Shown one piece after another: positions 48,593-61,550 of a DNA stretch of 64,000 nucleotides (the stretch's first letter is position 1; each line of letters begins with the position of its first letter). The stretch lies in contig CM119266.1 in the NCBI GenBank assembly GCA_051294375.1, positions 10,379,677-10,443,676 on the forward strand. Reading direction: 5' to 3'. The notes under the pieces are model-generated. The model searched no databases. It saw nothing but the letters and a program-made list of their open reading frames with translations, and was not told the DNA's origin. Origin of the DNA: Paraspadella gotoi. Lineage: Eukaryota > Chaetognatha. A program made the translations under genes and the position numbers.

Positions 48593-51500
48593 CACCCCGA
48601 ATGTTTCGACTCTGGAAAAGGCAGCACGAATTCACGTCTCTGAGAAAAAGTAGATTCAAAAAGGGGAGTGGGGTGGCGTAGAAGGGAGCGGGGGGTGCGG
48701 AGAGGGGGTGAGTGGGGGTTTGAGAGGCGGCGAGATTTCGACGATTTCCGATTTAGGGTAGGAGGCGACTGGAGGGCAACCCGGGTGTGAAAAAAGTGGG
48801 CAAAGCGAGAGGTGTTTGACAATTGGGCACTGGTAGAATTAAAAATTAGATTTAGAATTAGAATTAACCAACTAGTCTAGGAAAATGGCAAGAGCGAAAG
48901 AGAAGTAAAATTTTATATTCGCTTTTTTGAATTGTTTAATGATAGTTAGGAGAAAAAACTGATATTGCGCTAATCATCTAATGAATTAATAAATGTTCAC
49001 ATTCCCGTCTCATTTACTTCACCCAGACTCTTTCTCGATCAGCCCTTCATTCGCCGTTCTGGATTCAAAAGCGAAAACTTCCGATCTGTGAACAAAGTAA
49101 CCCGATTTAACCCTTTCCCTGTTCCGATGCCGTCCGCGCCGCTCGCCGCCGCCGCAGCCGACGCCGCTACCGACGCGCCGCCTGCCGCGACGCCTGGTGC
49201 CGCGGATTCCGCCCCATCGCCTCGTAAATGTTACCCTGCGCCGCTTAATGACGCCGAGGAGGTTACTACAGTAGCGCCGACTGGCCGACCTTTTTGCTTG
49301 GAGGAAGAGAGGGGTGAAGAGAGAGAGAAGAGAAGGGCGAGAGAGGAGCCTTCGAGACGAAGGAGAGCAGAGAAGAGAGAGAGAGATTGCGCCCAACAAG
49401 CACTTACAGACAACAATGCGACAGTGAAAACCGACACGATATTGGAAGAATGGGCGTCCTTTTGCATCAGCCTTCGCTTCCATCCCCCCCTCCACACCCC
49501 CAACCCAAACCGCGGCGGTCGCCCATTTAGAGCGGCGTCGCTTCGCGAGTCTTTCCTTTCGTCCCAGGCCGCGCCCACGCCGAAGCCTAAAACGGCCCGA
49601 GTTACCATTTTTTGGCGTCCGTCACGACAATGGGGCGTCACCGGCATCTCGCCAGACAAGCCGGAATGGGCGACAAACGCGGGCGGACTTTGTGCGTTGA
49701 TGAGCGCCGAACGCGGAATCCTTTTATATTTTTTCCTTCTCGGTGAAAGAAAAAAAATCGCGAGTGAGACAATTTTGTTGTAGGCGTTTTTTTTCGGCTT
49801 TGTGATGTTGTTGGGATGTTGTGAATGAGTGGAATGAGTTAAGCGTGCAAGGAGTAAAAGTGAAAAATGAAGCTAGAACCAGAGTATGTGAAGCGATCGA
49901 TTTCGCCGCTGCCAATCCGGCGCTTCCAAGACCCCTCCCGCTCCGTTCGGGTGCAATCCCTACTTTTTAGCCCGATCGCGTTCGGTTTTTTGAGTGCACA
50001 ATCGCTTTCTTCCTTTAAAAATTTATATTTGTTTAATATTTATAAAAATATTCTCTTAGACATGTAATCATTGTAGAATAATTTTTTAAACAATCTTTTT
50101 GTAACAAAATAACAAGTAAAATTTTTACTAAGAAAAATTGTAAGATTTGTAAGATTGTAAGAATCGTTCGATGTGGCAAATGAGTTTAAATGAAAAAAAT
50201 AAAAAACCTTGTTTCCCTATTTGCTTTTTTCTTTTTTATTAAGTATAAATACAAGCTGCATTAATATATTCAATATTCAATTAATTATTCCATCAATCAA
50301 TAAATAATTCAATCAAAAATTAATGAATAAATTTTTTTATCACATCAATCAATTAATTAATTCAATTAATTATCAATCCTCTAATTAATAAATTTATTTT
50401 ATCAATAATTGTTAAAAAAAACCAATTAATTATCATCAATTAATCAATTAAACAATGTCAGTGTTATCATTATCGTCATCTCACAACGTCATTGTTGTCT
50501 TTTTGTCAGTGACCTGACAAAAGACCTAAACTAACAGGCCTGATATGAATTTCATTTAATTGATCAATCAATCATTCAATAATTATGACGGTGTATCCTT
50601 GTTGTCATCATCAATCCATCATCATGGTCGTCATTTATTTGGTCATTAATGAAAAGAATAAAAAACAACAAGTTTTGAGCTAACAATGCAGAATTGATCA
50701 GTTAATTTAATTATTCAATCATTAAACAATATTCATCAATCAATAAAAAATTAAGCAATCAATCAATTTGTCATCAGTCCGGTATAATGAAATCATTGTC
50801 GTGGTCGGCTATCATTTATATTTAATTAATTTAACAAATTTTTTAAATAATGTTTGCGGTGACCAAACAAGAATTATAAGAAAAAATTTTGAAGGCGTGT
50901 TTTTTTTGTGATAAAAAAACTGGTATTTACAAAAAACGTAAAAAAGAGCAAAAATGATAAAAATAATAACAACAACAACTAGTATTTACATTGGCTTGAA
51001 AAAAAGGTCAGCCATGACCAAAGCCAGGTAAGAAACAGGTCATTCTTTATGACCACTAATGTACTACGGGTACAAAGTACTAAGACTCGTCGTCCTCAAT
51101 CGTCAAATTGTTTATTCGTCCATCGTTGTTCGTCTTTGTCGAAGCATTTGAGCCCCAAATGTTCGATGTTATTCCTTTTTAATTAATCCATATGTAATTA
51201 ATTAATATTTATTATTTTTTCAAACTAATAATTATTAATTAATTAATTATTACCGCTATGATCATCGGGCAAGAATCCGGCCATTGTTTGCTCAAACTTG
51301 TTTAATTAATAATTTTTGATTTTTTATTTATTTTATATATATTTTTTATTTGCTTTTTGTTTCAGTTGCGAGAGGGGAAAACAGAAAGAAGATAGAGAGA
51401 GAGAGAGAGAGTGTGTTAGATGATATAAGTATGTATAAGCACAATATTATGCAATATTGCCAATAAACATAATCCTTTTGGGTTCAAACTTGTTTGTAAC

Positions 51501-51960
51501 ATAAAAACCTAATGGATTTAAAAAAAAGTAAACTTACACATTTAAAGAAACAACAAAAATATAAGAAAAAAATTTTTAGTTTTATAGAATTGAAAAAGTT
51601 TAATTCTATTTAATTTAACTTATAATTTACAGTTATTTTAGAATAGAAAAAATCTTTTGTTCAGCCAATAGATTTTATTCAATATAATTAAAAAAATAAT
51701 TAAAAACATAAATGTAATTTTTTTCATAGATTCTCGACCAAGAGAAGAGAGAACAAAAGAAATACGAAAAATAACAGAAAGAGAATAAGAAAAAAGTGAA
51801 TAAAAAAATTATGAGGCAAACAATTCTAAATGTTGAAAATAAATATTGAAAAAAAAATTTTTTTTTTTTAAAAATAGAAAATCAAGAAAGAACAGGGGGT
51901 GCCAAAGATTTTAATACATTAAATATCTTTCATTTCTAACCAATAAAAACAAATTGACCA
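48593..51960. other. Gene-free stretch: GC-rich island then (AATC/AATT)-rich sequence
   Basis: 49088-49783 has a 231-codon frame (Ala/Pro-rich start, then Glu/Arg-rich), but the opposite strand is also open and no domain is visible, so I do not call it a gene. 50220-51260 is dominated by degenerate ATCAATCAATTAATT-type repeats. Confidence 0.55.
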
Positions 51961-52543
51961 GGAAGCGAACACGCCAGGGTTAATACGCTTCCGGGTTCAA
52001 TCCTATTCTCATTTTTCTATCGCTCCCCGGTTTCGGTTCTTCAAAAATCGCGCCGCTTCCACAGTGTTCGCTTACGCTTCCCGGATCGCGTCCAAACATC
52101 TCTGCTTAGAACGCTGGCCAAAACGTTTTCTGAGTAAAAAATTTGACATAACTTTTAGTAATAATAATAAATAATAATAATAATAATAGATTGAGCTTCC
52201 CCTTAGTCTCGTCACAAGCGCGAAGATTCTTAAAGTTTTTTTTATTAAAATATTCATTGTGAATATTATGTTTAAAAGGCAAATGATTTTCGTCATGAAC
52301 CATTCCCACTCGGTTTTGAATAAGATACAGTTCACAAATTTTGTTCTGCTTATTTATGTATATCATCGTCAAAACATTTATCACAGTTTGTATATATATT
52401 TCGTCTTCATCATCGTCGTCTCTTCAGACTCTTAAAATTTCGCTCTGTCATATTTGCTCTAGTTTCTCTCTCGAATTCCGGGGCGCCGAAATTCCTTTGT
52501 CGTCGTTATCGTCGTCGTTTTCGTCGTCGTCCCGGCCTTGAGT

Positions 52544-52545
52544 TG

Positions 52546-52582
<37 letters not shown>

Positions 52583-52830
52583 GGGCTTTCGGCAATAAAT
52601 TCCATGATGTCGGTCAAAAACTTTTTCCCGACATAAAAATCTGGTTCTTGCGATCGATTGATTTCGGGCTCTCTGCATTTTACCGACTAAAATTGATTTG
52701 TCGGATGGGGATTATGACGACGACGAAGACGAAGACGACGAAGACGACGAAGACGACGAAGACGACGAAGACGACGAAGACGACGAAGACGACGAAGACG
52801 ACGAAGACGAAGACGAAGACGAAGACATTG
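52544..52830. repeat. (GTC)n and (GACGAA)n tandem repeats
   Basis: GTC trinucleotides at 52544-52581, then a regular GACGACGAA unit from about 52717 to 52830. An open frame reading TTKTTK across it is a repeat artefact. Confidence 0.9.
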
Positions 52831-52867
52831 ACCTTTCCGGAGTCAATGGGTCGCGTTAGAGACTATT

Positions 52868-52945
52868 TACTAGGTAGAGTAGTTTGATTTAGATTTTCTA
52901 TTCGAGATTTGGCACTACCGGGTTCAAACCCGCGATGGGAGTCAT
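52868..52945 (+). repeat. tRNA-like fragment with a perfect B box
   Basis: GGGTTCAAACC at 52920-52930 inside a CGGGTTCAAACCCG stem-loop, with a weak A-box-like TAGGTAGAGTAG about 45 nt upstream. The whole does not fold as a full tRNA by eye. A tRNA-derived SINE end is the likeliest reading. Confidence 0.3.
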
Positions 52946-52974
52946 CCGAGACAATTGTGATGGAAAACTCTAGG

Positions 52975-53279
52975 NNNNNNNNNNNNNNNNNNNNNNNNNN
53001 NNNNNNNNNNNNNNNNNNNNNNNNNNNNNNNNNNNNNNNNNNNNNNNNNNNNNNNNNNNNNNNNNNNNNNNNNNNNNNNNNNNNNNNNNNNNNNNNNNNN
53101 NNNNNNNNNNNNNNNNNNNNNNNNNNNNNNNNNNNNNNNNNNNNNNNNNNNNNNNNNNNNNNNNNNNNNNNNNNNNNNNNNNNNNNNNNNNNNNNNNNNN
53201 NNNNNNNNNNNNNNNNNNNNNNNNNNNNNNNNNNNNNNNNNNNNNNNNNNNNNNNNNNNNNNNNNNNNNNNNNNNNNNN
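52975..53279. other. Assembly gap (N run)
   Basis: Unknown bases; flanked on the right by a (GA)n run, so the gap probably reflects an unresolved microsatellite. Confidence 0.98.
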
Positions 53280-53314
<35 letters not shown>

Positions 53315-53602
53315 TTTCATGTCTCTGTTCCACATTCAACTTCGACCTCGAAAAAAAAAACGTAAGTCAGTTTTCTTTCAAAAAATCGAGTGCAAAGAAA
53401 ATCTACGAGGAAAAAAGATTTTTCCGTTCGCTGATTGGTGGAAACATCCCCGTCGGCAACGGATTAATCCTGAGTTGTGATTGGCCCCGGGTTCTTAGAA
53501 CTATAGCAGAGGTCACGTGTTCCGTAAGACGCCATTTTTTTTTAGTTTTTGGATTTGTTTCCGAAAAACAAGGGGGATCGAAAATAAGAAAGTGATGGAA
53601 AA

Positions 53603-53608
<6 letters not shown>

Positions 53609-53641
<33 letters not shown>
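53609..53641. repeat. (GA)n microsatellite
   Basis: Short uninterrupted GA run. Nearby at 53431 and 53477 are ATTGG boxes, with CACGTG at 53514. Confidence 0.9.
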
Positions 53642-53643
<2 letters not shown>

Positions 53644-54932
53644 GACAGCTTCTGGCGGTTTCGGCGATCAAGGATTGGAGAGAAGAAACACACGAAAAGG
53701 TAAAAAAAAAGATTGGGACAAATCGGGAGATTAATGCTCCTCTAGTTACTACGAGTCTATGGGTGATAGTTTCGGCGGTGAGGGGTAGGTGGCGCTGTGA
53801 CGACTGAAACTTGCATCACTGACTCACATTATGAACTTGCGATAGAGCTCCTCAATAGTCTTCATCCAATAATGTATCTGTTGTGCGTTTAATATTAGGA
53901 TTCGCCGAATGCGAAAAAATTCGTTCAGTTTTAGACTAGAGAATATTTGATATTGTTAACACATCAATTCAATTTTTTAATAACAGCTGTCTTTTCTATT
54001 ATATTTTTGTTTTTTCAGATACGGTAACGAGTTTTTTCAAGTTCACCCGTTTTAAATTACTATAAGTTGCATTGAGTGGATTACATAGTGCCAAGCACAC
54101 GAATATAGTAATAATTGGAATTTCAGACGTGTTATAATTTGAATGATGGAGTTCCTCGGTTTTTTCTAGACATATTTAATGATAATCCTCGTTCACTTTT
54201 TACGACAAACATACAGTCATAGTGACAAGTTCCGGGACTCGCTCCGCGAGGCCAAGTTTCCGCTTCTCAGCGCCTTTTTTCTCGCTTTCAGCCCTCAGTT
54301 TCTAATTCTCGCCTCTTAGTTTCCGCTTCTCAGTCCAAATAAGAACGAATAAGCGAAAACAACATCTTCGAATCTCATCCCGTGATTTTCTTTTTCCGCC
54401 AAACGATTTAGTTCAAAAGCTTCGAGCCCGCCTTCTGCTCCACAAATCCTTGCTCCTCTACTCAAATTTATTCTCCACTCCACGCTCCTTTTTGAAGCTC
54501 TTGACGTATCGCTCCTATACTTGAGTTCACCCTCCACCACGAGACTATCGTCTACTCTCCGATCTACTCAAACAGCCTGATTCCCTCATGGCTTATTCAC
54601 TCTTCTAATGACGCGACTTACACGGCTTGCTCAAACTCCTTCCCTCCTTCATGACCACACTTAACTTGTCACACATCTTCGTGACTTCGATCTCACCCTC
54701 TCGCCCAAAACCTTCTTCCCTCCACGCCCCACCACTCCGCCCTTTCCTTTTTTTTGGGGCCGAAAATTCCCGCCGCTTTTGTTGTCGTTAATTGGAGGAA
54801 TTCTTTCGGATGGTTTCGTCGCCAACGCAAAAGAATCTCAAACTAATTTGCATACTCGAGTCCCGGAATCATTTTTGGGAGGAAAAAAAATAACGGAGGG
54901 CGACTGTGGAAAGACGGGATTTTTTTTTTTTT
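53642..54932. other. Intergenic, no gene seen
   Basis: AT-rich first half; CT-rich second half (54230-54760) on the plus strand. No coding-like frame or recognisable repeat. Confidence 0.6.
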
Positions 54933-55120
54933 NNNNNNNNNNNNNNNNNNNNNNNNNNNNNNNNNNNNNNNNNNNNNNNNNNNNNNNNNNNNNNNNNNNN
55001 NNNNNNNNNNNNNNNNNNNNNNNNNNNNNNNNNNNNNNNNNNNNNNNNNNNNNNNNNNNNNNNNNNNNNNNNNNNNNNNNNNNNNNNNNNNNNNNNNNNN
55101 NNNNNNNNNNNNNNNNNNNN
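54933..55120. other. Assembly gap (N run)
   Basis: Unknown bases after a run of T. Confidence 0.98.
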
Positions 55121-55231
55121 GTTTATAAATTTTTATACGATTTTGTCTCTAAGAATTTTATAGTATTTTTTACTCTGCTATGTATTTCAGCTGTTTCCAC
55201 CTTTTTTATTTAAATGTACCCGATCATTTTT

Positions 55232-55236
<5 letters not shown>

Positions 55237-55302
<66 letters not shown>

Positions 55303-55323
55303 TTATTTATTTTTTATTTATTT

Positions 55324-55390
<67 letters not shown>

Positions 55391-55470
55391 TTATTTATTT
55401 ATTATTTATTTATTATTTATTTATTATTTATTTATTATTTATTTATTATTTATTTATTTTATTATTAATT
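55237..55470. repeat. (TTTA)n microsatellite
   Basis: About 230 nt of TTTA units with ATT interruptions towards the right end. Confidence 0.95.
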
Positions 55471-55754
55471 ATTTTATTAAATAGATAAAAAAAATTATAA
55501 TTCCCTCAGCTATTTGCTTTCATTAGTAATAAATGTAAGTTTTAGATTATAAAATGTGAAAAGCGTCGTGCACGTGATTTCTCGTTTCGTCGAATTGCTT
55601 TGGTGAAAAAAAAAATGTTGCTGCTCAGCATCTAACTCTAATTTATGTACGTAAAAAAAATCATCTAAGAGATAAGTTAAAAGGAACATGTGCCATGATA
55701 TTTAACCGCGAGGAAACAAATTAACATTGGTTTCTTGCAAACATCTCTAATATA

Positions 55755-55936
55755 GTGAATAAACGAGACCGTGAGAGAGTCTTGATTGAAAGCTTGCAGG
55801 GACTTGCTATGCCATTATCTTGTAAGAGTGATGGAGGCCTTAAACCACCAAAGCCTGTCAAAAGTCAGGGGCAAGATAGCTTATTTATTAAATGAATGGA
55901 TAATTTTTATATTGGTTGTACCAATTTCATAAAATT
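55755..55936 (+). repeat. Dispersed repeat, 5'-truncated copy C
   Basis: Same orientation as and directly upstream of copy D; begins at GTGAATAAACGAGACCGTGA and ends at GGTTGTACCAATTTCATAAA. Confidence 0.78.
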
Positions 55937-55947
55937 TAGCTCCTTGT

Positions 55948-56258
55948 ATTTTGATGCTAGTGCGGAGTACAATAAGTATTCCCCGATCTAATACTTAAGG
56001 GAGTGGTCTTTTCATACAATTGAAACATTCTTTGAAATATTTTCCACTTCATTGATAGGGAAGCCAGGTACTCTGGGAGTGAATAAACGGGACTGTGAGA
56101 GAGTCTTGATTGAAAGCTTGCAGGGACCTGCTATGTCATTATCTTGTAAGAGTGATGGAGGCCTTAAACCACCAAAGCCTGTCAAAAGTCAGGGGCAAGA
56201 CAGCTTATTTATTAAATGAATGGATAATTTTTATATTGGTTGTACCAATTTTTCATAA
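55948..56258 (+). repeat. Dispersed repeat, full-length copy D
   Basis: Starts TTTTGATGCTAGTGCGGAGT and matches the reverse complement of copy A (24841-25150). The end repeats TATTGGTTGTACCAATTT. Confidence 0.78.
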
Positions 56259-57034
56259 AAAAAAAAAATTGTTTAAAGGAAGTCCCTCTTTTTCTTGGCC
56301 GAGTGTGACCGGGCAATGCTCGACTATCGAGTCTATGTTATGACTTGTTTGTTACTGTCGGCCGATCCGTCTGAGGAGGAGAAGCGAGGAATGAAGGAAA
56401 GGAGGAGGAAGAGAAAATTGGGTGAGGAAAGGAGGAGGAAGAGAGGAGAGAGCGGGAGAAAGAGAGACAAGGAGAGAGAGACGTATGCTTGCTCTTTTCG
56501 TGGTTCGTAAAATTGTTTGCGAATTTTAATACAAGCAAAGCAAAGCGCTGAGAAAATGCAATTTCATTTTCATTTTATTTTTTTCTCTTGTACCTAAGAC
56601 GAAGACAGCAATCTTGGATTTAAATTCATGATTATTAATTCTACTTTGTTATACTATTCTTCATCTGATATGCAAAGACCGAATCAATTCACAGCTATTA
56701 ATAAAATTCATCAACTCTCTCTTTTTATCTTTAAAAGTATTTTTGTAAAACTTTATCTTTAGTTTTTGCTGAGACCCGCCTAGACGCAGAGAGTCAGTCA
56801 CCTTCACCCCCCTCTCTCTAAAATCGCCCCCTCCCCTTCTCTCTCGACCAACTTCGCCCTCCAGCGCAATTAATTCTCCCGAGACGCAATTCGAGGCGAC
56901 GGCGTTTCCATGGCAACGGGCTCCATTTTCGCGCCACCTTTGACGGCGTCGGTCGCCAAGGAAACACTGTCGCCACCGAATCGCCTCGTTTCCTCCGAAA
57001 TGCGGCGTTTCGTTGGAAAAAGAGCGGGGGGGGG

Positions 57035-57227
57035 NNNNNNNNNNNNNNNNNNNNNNNNNNNNNNNNNNNNNNNNNNNNNNNNNNNNNNNNNNNNNNNNNN
57101 NNNNNNNNNNNNNNNNNNNNNNNNNNNNNNNNNNNNNNNNNNNNNNNNNNNNNNNNNNNNNNNNNNNNNNNNNNNNNNNNNNNNNNNNNNNNNNNNNNNN
57201 NNNNNNNNNNNNNNNNNNNNNNNNNNN
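57035..57227. other. Assembly gap (N run)
   Basis: Unknown bases between a G run and an A run. Confidence 0.98.
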
Positions 57228-57640
57228 AAAAAAAAAATTTTTCATAATTATCAGTATAGTGCAGAATCGAAATAGAGGCGAAGAAAATAGAAACGGTCAA
57301 AAAATTCAATATTCAAAATTAAAATTACGAGAATAAATATGATCAAACTAACCCTTGCCCTTTGTTTTTACCGAATTACAAATCAATAAACTTATAACTA
57401 TTGCGGAGTGTCAAATACTACCGGCTACACATTTTTAATTATTAAATAAAAGAAAAATATACTGATTACCTACATTTTAATCTTTACAATGAAATTACGA
57501 GCAAAAAGAGGGAAAGGGCTCGAGAATGAGAACCAGATTCAAAGCCAGATGTTTCTGCGAGCGTGGGAGGGGAAACTGGGCGACTGCAATCAACTCTGCC
57601 AATCAATTCCCTTCTTTGTTCCTGTTTTTGCGGCGGGGGC

Positions 57641-57859
57641 NNNNNNNNNNNNNNNNNNNNNNNNNNNNNNNNNNNNNNNNNNNNNNNNNNNNNNNNNNNN
57701 NNNNNNNNNNNNNNNNNNNNNNNNNNNNNNNNNNNNNNNNNNNNNNNNNNNNNNNNNNNNNNNNNNNNNNNNNNNNNNNNNNNNNNNNNNNNNNNNNNNN
57801 NNNNNNNNNNNNNNNNNNNNNNNNNNNNNNNNNNNNNNNNNNNNNNNNNNNNNNNNNNN
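57641..57859. other. Assembly gap (N run)
   Basis: Unknown bases; immediately followed by (GA)n at 57860-57892. Confidence 0.98.
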
Positions 57860-57895
<36 letters not shown>

Positions 57896-58189
57896 TTATG
57901 AAACGAACGACGGATATCGAAGTTTTTGCCGGAGAGATTTAAACAAGACTCAACAAAAGACACGAAAAGAGAGGAAAGAAAAGGAAAGAGAGGAAAGGAA
58001 ATCGATGCGTCTCGAAAAAAAGGAAAGAAAAGAAAGAGAGGTCGAAAACCCTACTCGCGCCGAAAGGAGGAAAAGGGTCAGGCCGACGCCACCCACCTCT
58101 TCTTTTTTTGCTGCGGAGGAGATGAAGATAGAAGGAGACTCCGCGAGATTTACTTCATCACCATTTGAAATAAACATTTCTGTCACCGG

Positions 58190-58373
58190 CTGTCTTTCTT
58201 TCTGTCTGTCTGTCTGTCTTCCTTTCTGTCTCTCTGTCTTTTAATATTATTGACTCACTTTCTGTATTCAGTCCGGCCCTTTGTCTCGTAGTCTATCTTG
58301 TCTGTCTCTCTCTATCTCTCTCACTCTCTCTCTCTCTCTCTGACGCAACGCGCATTCGCTCTCCTCTCCCTCC

Positions 58374-58416
<43 letters not shown>

Positions 58417-58430
58417 TTTCTTCTCTCGCT
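58190..58430. repeat. (CT)n/(TCTG)n low-complexity tract
   Basis: CTGT and CT units with short unique islands; GC-rich CCG repeats follow at 58495-58530. Confidence 0.85.
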
Positions 58431-58679
58431 ATATGGCACGTCTTGCCCTTCCATCCTGCCCGCGATCCGTGCCTGCGCGCGCGGTCCGTTCCGAACCGCC
58501 GCCGCCGCCGCCGCCGGCCGCCGCCGGCGCTATCGCGACATGTAGTACATTCAAGGCACTGCTTGCGTCCCGGGCTGCTGTACTTCGAATGTTAGCTGCC
58601 TGGGTAGGTTTTTCTTACCGCCGCCACTGCCCCCACCAGCGCCGCCCTACTCCGCCCCCCCCCCCCAAATTTTTTTCTT

Positions 58680-60250
58680 AACCCGCTATACGAAACCTCT
58701 CAAGCGATCGTTCTATCATTGCCTACGTCTACTTTCAATTTATGTTTAAGTTTTTTTTTATTACTTTTTATGTATGGGTGTCTAATCATTTATTGATTTT
58801 TTATAAATGTTTTTTATTTATGCAAAAAATATTGATTATTTGGCGGAGTGGCAATTTTAGCCAAAATTAAAAAATTAAACAAAATAATGTTTAATATTTT
58901 AACCTAGATTTCTGAAAAGAGAAAGGATTTTTAAAAATTAAATGATACTTTTGGTTAAGGAAATTCAATCGAATTTTTAAAATTTTTAAATTTTTTTTAC
59001 TTTAGCTTAATTTTTTATTATAATTTATATAATATAACTAACAAACAATTAATAAAATATAAATTTATAAATAAACCTTACCAAATTATTTACATGGTTT
59101 TATTTTTTATATATAGGGCCTTTATAAAATTTAAATGGTGTATGATGTTTTTATTGTGCTTGTCCAATGATTGTGTAATTTTTATTTTCAGATTAATGCT
59201 ATGCGTTGCTCAAAAAACCCCCAAATTTCTGAGGACAAGAGACACTTCGAAGGACGTATAAAAAAAAATGGGTTATCAACATTCGAATTCTACAGACTTT
59301 TGCGGGGGCGGATTAGAGAGAGAGAATTAGCACTAAAATGCTAATGTACCTTATTCGATTGTGTTATATTTGGATTATTTTTAAATATGCCTCTAGTAAC
59401 GTAGTATAAANNNNNNNNNNNNNNNNNNNNNNNNNTAAGAGGAAGAAGAGGATGGAGGAAGGAGAAGAAGGAAGGGGAGGAAGAGAGAGATGACAAAATA
59501 GAAACTTATCTACTAAAATAAATGAATTTAGAAAATAACGTAAGTTTAATTCGTTTTAAATCGTCGCTTTATAATTCAAATGAAATCAATGGGGAACCTG
59601 GGAGGAGAGATGGAGAGTCAATCGCATAATAATCATGATGCGATGCATCGCACTCGTGATGCATGATAAGTGGATTGGTGGGAAACAAAAGGGCAAAGGA
59701 CTTATACATGATGTAAAAAATTATTAAAGAAATTTCTGCAGTTCATGAAAAAAAAAGAAGTAAATGCAATAAAAAAGGGAGGAAACAGTTAAAAACAATG
59801 CAAAACTCAAAACACAGAAAGTTGAAGATCAACCTGATTTACCGAAAAGTACAATTATCCTATTTGATGTGAAAAAGTCATTATGTGGCACGAGGAGAGA
59901 CACTGAAAAAATGTGATGTTGAAAAGCGATGAACAAAAAAGATGGAAACATGAAAACAATTCTCGGTGGTGAGAAAAAAAAACAAAACAAAACAAAAGTG
60001 TGTGAAGGAAAATAATGAGAAAAAACAAGCGTTGATGGTTAAGAGGTTAGACTCTACTCACGATTTTTATTGCTTCATGCAAACTTTAACGCCTTCTCCC
60101 CCGCCGCCAATCACCGCCTCAACCACCGCCCACCACCATCGTCTGACGCCAGGACGTTCTTTCCCCGGCGGCCGCCGCTTCAGCGTCGCGTCTGGAACGA
60201 CGCCGCAGCAGCGGCTGAAGCAGCAGGGAACCGCGGCAGCGCGTCCCCCG
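58680..60250. other. AT-rich intergenic stretch with a short N gap at 59411-59435
   Basis: No gene-like frame. Palindrome-like CATGATGCGATGCATCGCA occurs near 59634-59652; I attach no function to it. Confidence 0.6.
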
Positions 60251-60259
60251 GCGAGTGCA

Positions 60260-60282
60260 TGCGCATGCGCACGTGACACGTG
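60260..60282. promoter_or_regulatory. NRF1 palindrome fused to two E-boxes
   Basis: TGCGCATGCGCA (60260-60271) is a perfect NRF1-type palindrome. It overlaps CACGTG at 60270-60275 and is followed by CACGTG at 60277-60282, in a GC-rich island (60090-60290). This looks like a core promoter of a housekeeping-type gene, but no exon is recognised next to it. Confidence 0.45.
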
Positions 60283-60358
60283 GAATATACAGACGGCGAC
60301 AACGTTTTCGAAGACGACGACGAAGATTAAAACGACGACGAGTCTAAGGTCTTTTATG

Positions 60359-60359
60359 A

Positions 60360-60411
<52 letters not shown>

Positions 60412-60412
60412 A
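60359..60412. repeat. (GAC)n microsatellite
   Basis: About 18 uninterrupted GAC units. Confidence 0.95.
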
Positions 60413-60657
60413 GTTTCAGTCCTTCTATTAATTTCATTTAATTTTTTCTGACGATAATTCACGTGCGTTTTTAGAAGGCTGGCTGTGAACCAGAGATATC
60501 GGGACTAAGGATTAAAAGAGAGATGGAGTGAGAGTGAAAGAATATTGGTGCTGTAGTGGTTATTAGGTGGTGAAGATAGTAGAAGCGCGATATCCGTCGA
60601 GACGGGAACTTGAAAATATGCAAAACGACGCGTCACTACTCGCTATCCCAGACTGGA

Positions 60658-60779
<122 letters not shown>

Positions 60780-61476
60780 TTTTCCAAATGGCGTAAAGAA
60801 TCATTCGTCGGAATCGTCTTTGGATTTGTCGTATTCAAGATAAAGTTGTAAGAAGTTTGAAATTTAACATTGGCAAATCACTCAGATGTCAAATGATAGA
60901 GGACCTATAAGACAAACAAGAGTGTGGAGATATTCTTAGAATGAAATTTCACCATGTAGTATCCTTTCGTCGATATCTTGATGATAGCTTTAGCAACAAA
61001 TATCAAGCCTTTTAGATTACTGCAGGAATGTCAGGTGGAGTCGGCAATAGGCGAAGCATAACCGTATGGCAGAGACGCGAGTAATCAGTGAAAGAACAAA
61101 ACAAGAAAGACAAAAAAATCGCAGTCTTATCCACAAATATTAGGTACTACATAGTAAGTGCAAAATACCTTTTATTAAAATAAGATTATTTTTCTTTTTT
61201 CCCAACGACAATGCGATTATCAATCGAAACGACCGAGAAAAAAAAAGGTCAATTCAGCTCCATAGGAGGTGGGCGTGGCGGGGGGTATGAGCGAATCGGC
61301 CAATCGGGTTGAGGACGTTTGATAATGTCCATGTTCCAGGTTGAACCATATATGAACCAGATAGACGAAGTTTAGTTTCCTTTATTATGATAATGACTAT
61401 AACTAATTTTACCCATGAATTCTTAAATGTAACATAACATCAATATAATTTATATCAACATAGAAAATAGACGGAC

Positions 61477-61550
61477 TCGTCGCGAGCCTAGAACCTCGGA
61501 TCTTCGAGTCCAAAAGGCATCGCCCTTGACAATCACGCCACGGAAGACGA
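61477..61550 (-). repeat. tRNA-like sequence (tRNA pseudogene or SINE head)
   Basis: On the minus strand 74 nt run from TCGTCTTCCGTGGCGTGATT to GGTTCTAGGCTCGCGACGA. The ends can pair (TCGTC with GACGA), there is an A-box-like TGGCGTGATTG, a GGACTCGAAGATCC hairpin and a degenerate B box GGTTCTAGGC. The anticodon arm is out of place for a normal tRNA, so this is probably a degenerate or SINE-derived copy. Confidence 0.35.

Noticed and set aside
58535-58615. Imperfect hairpin (CATTCAAGGCAC ... GTACTTCGAATG) considered as a pre-miRNA
   Set aside because: Only ~14 paired bases with internal loops, and pairing does not extend outward; it matches no miRNA I know.
59966-60451. 161-codon plus-strand frame
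   Set aside because: Half of it is Thr repeats from (GAC)n; the rest is a GC island without a domain.
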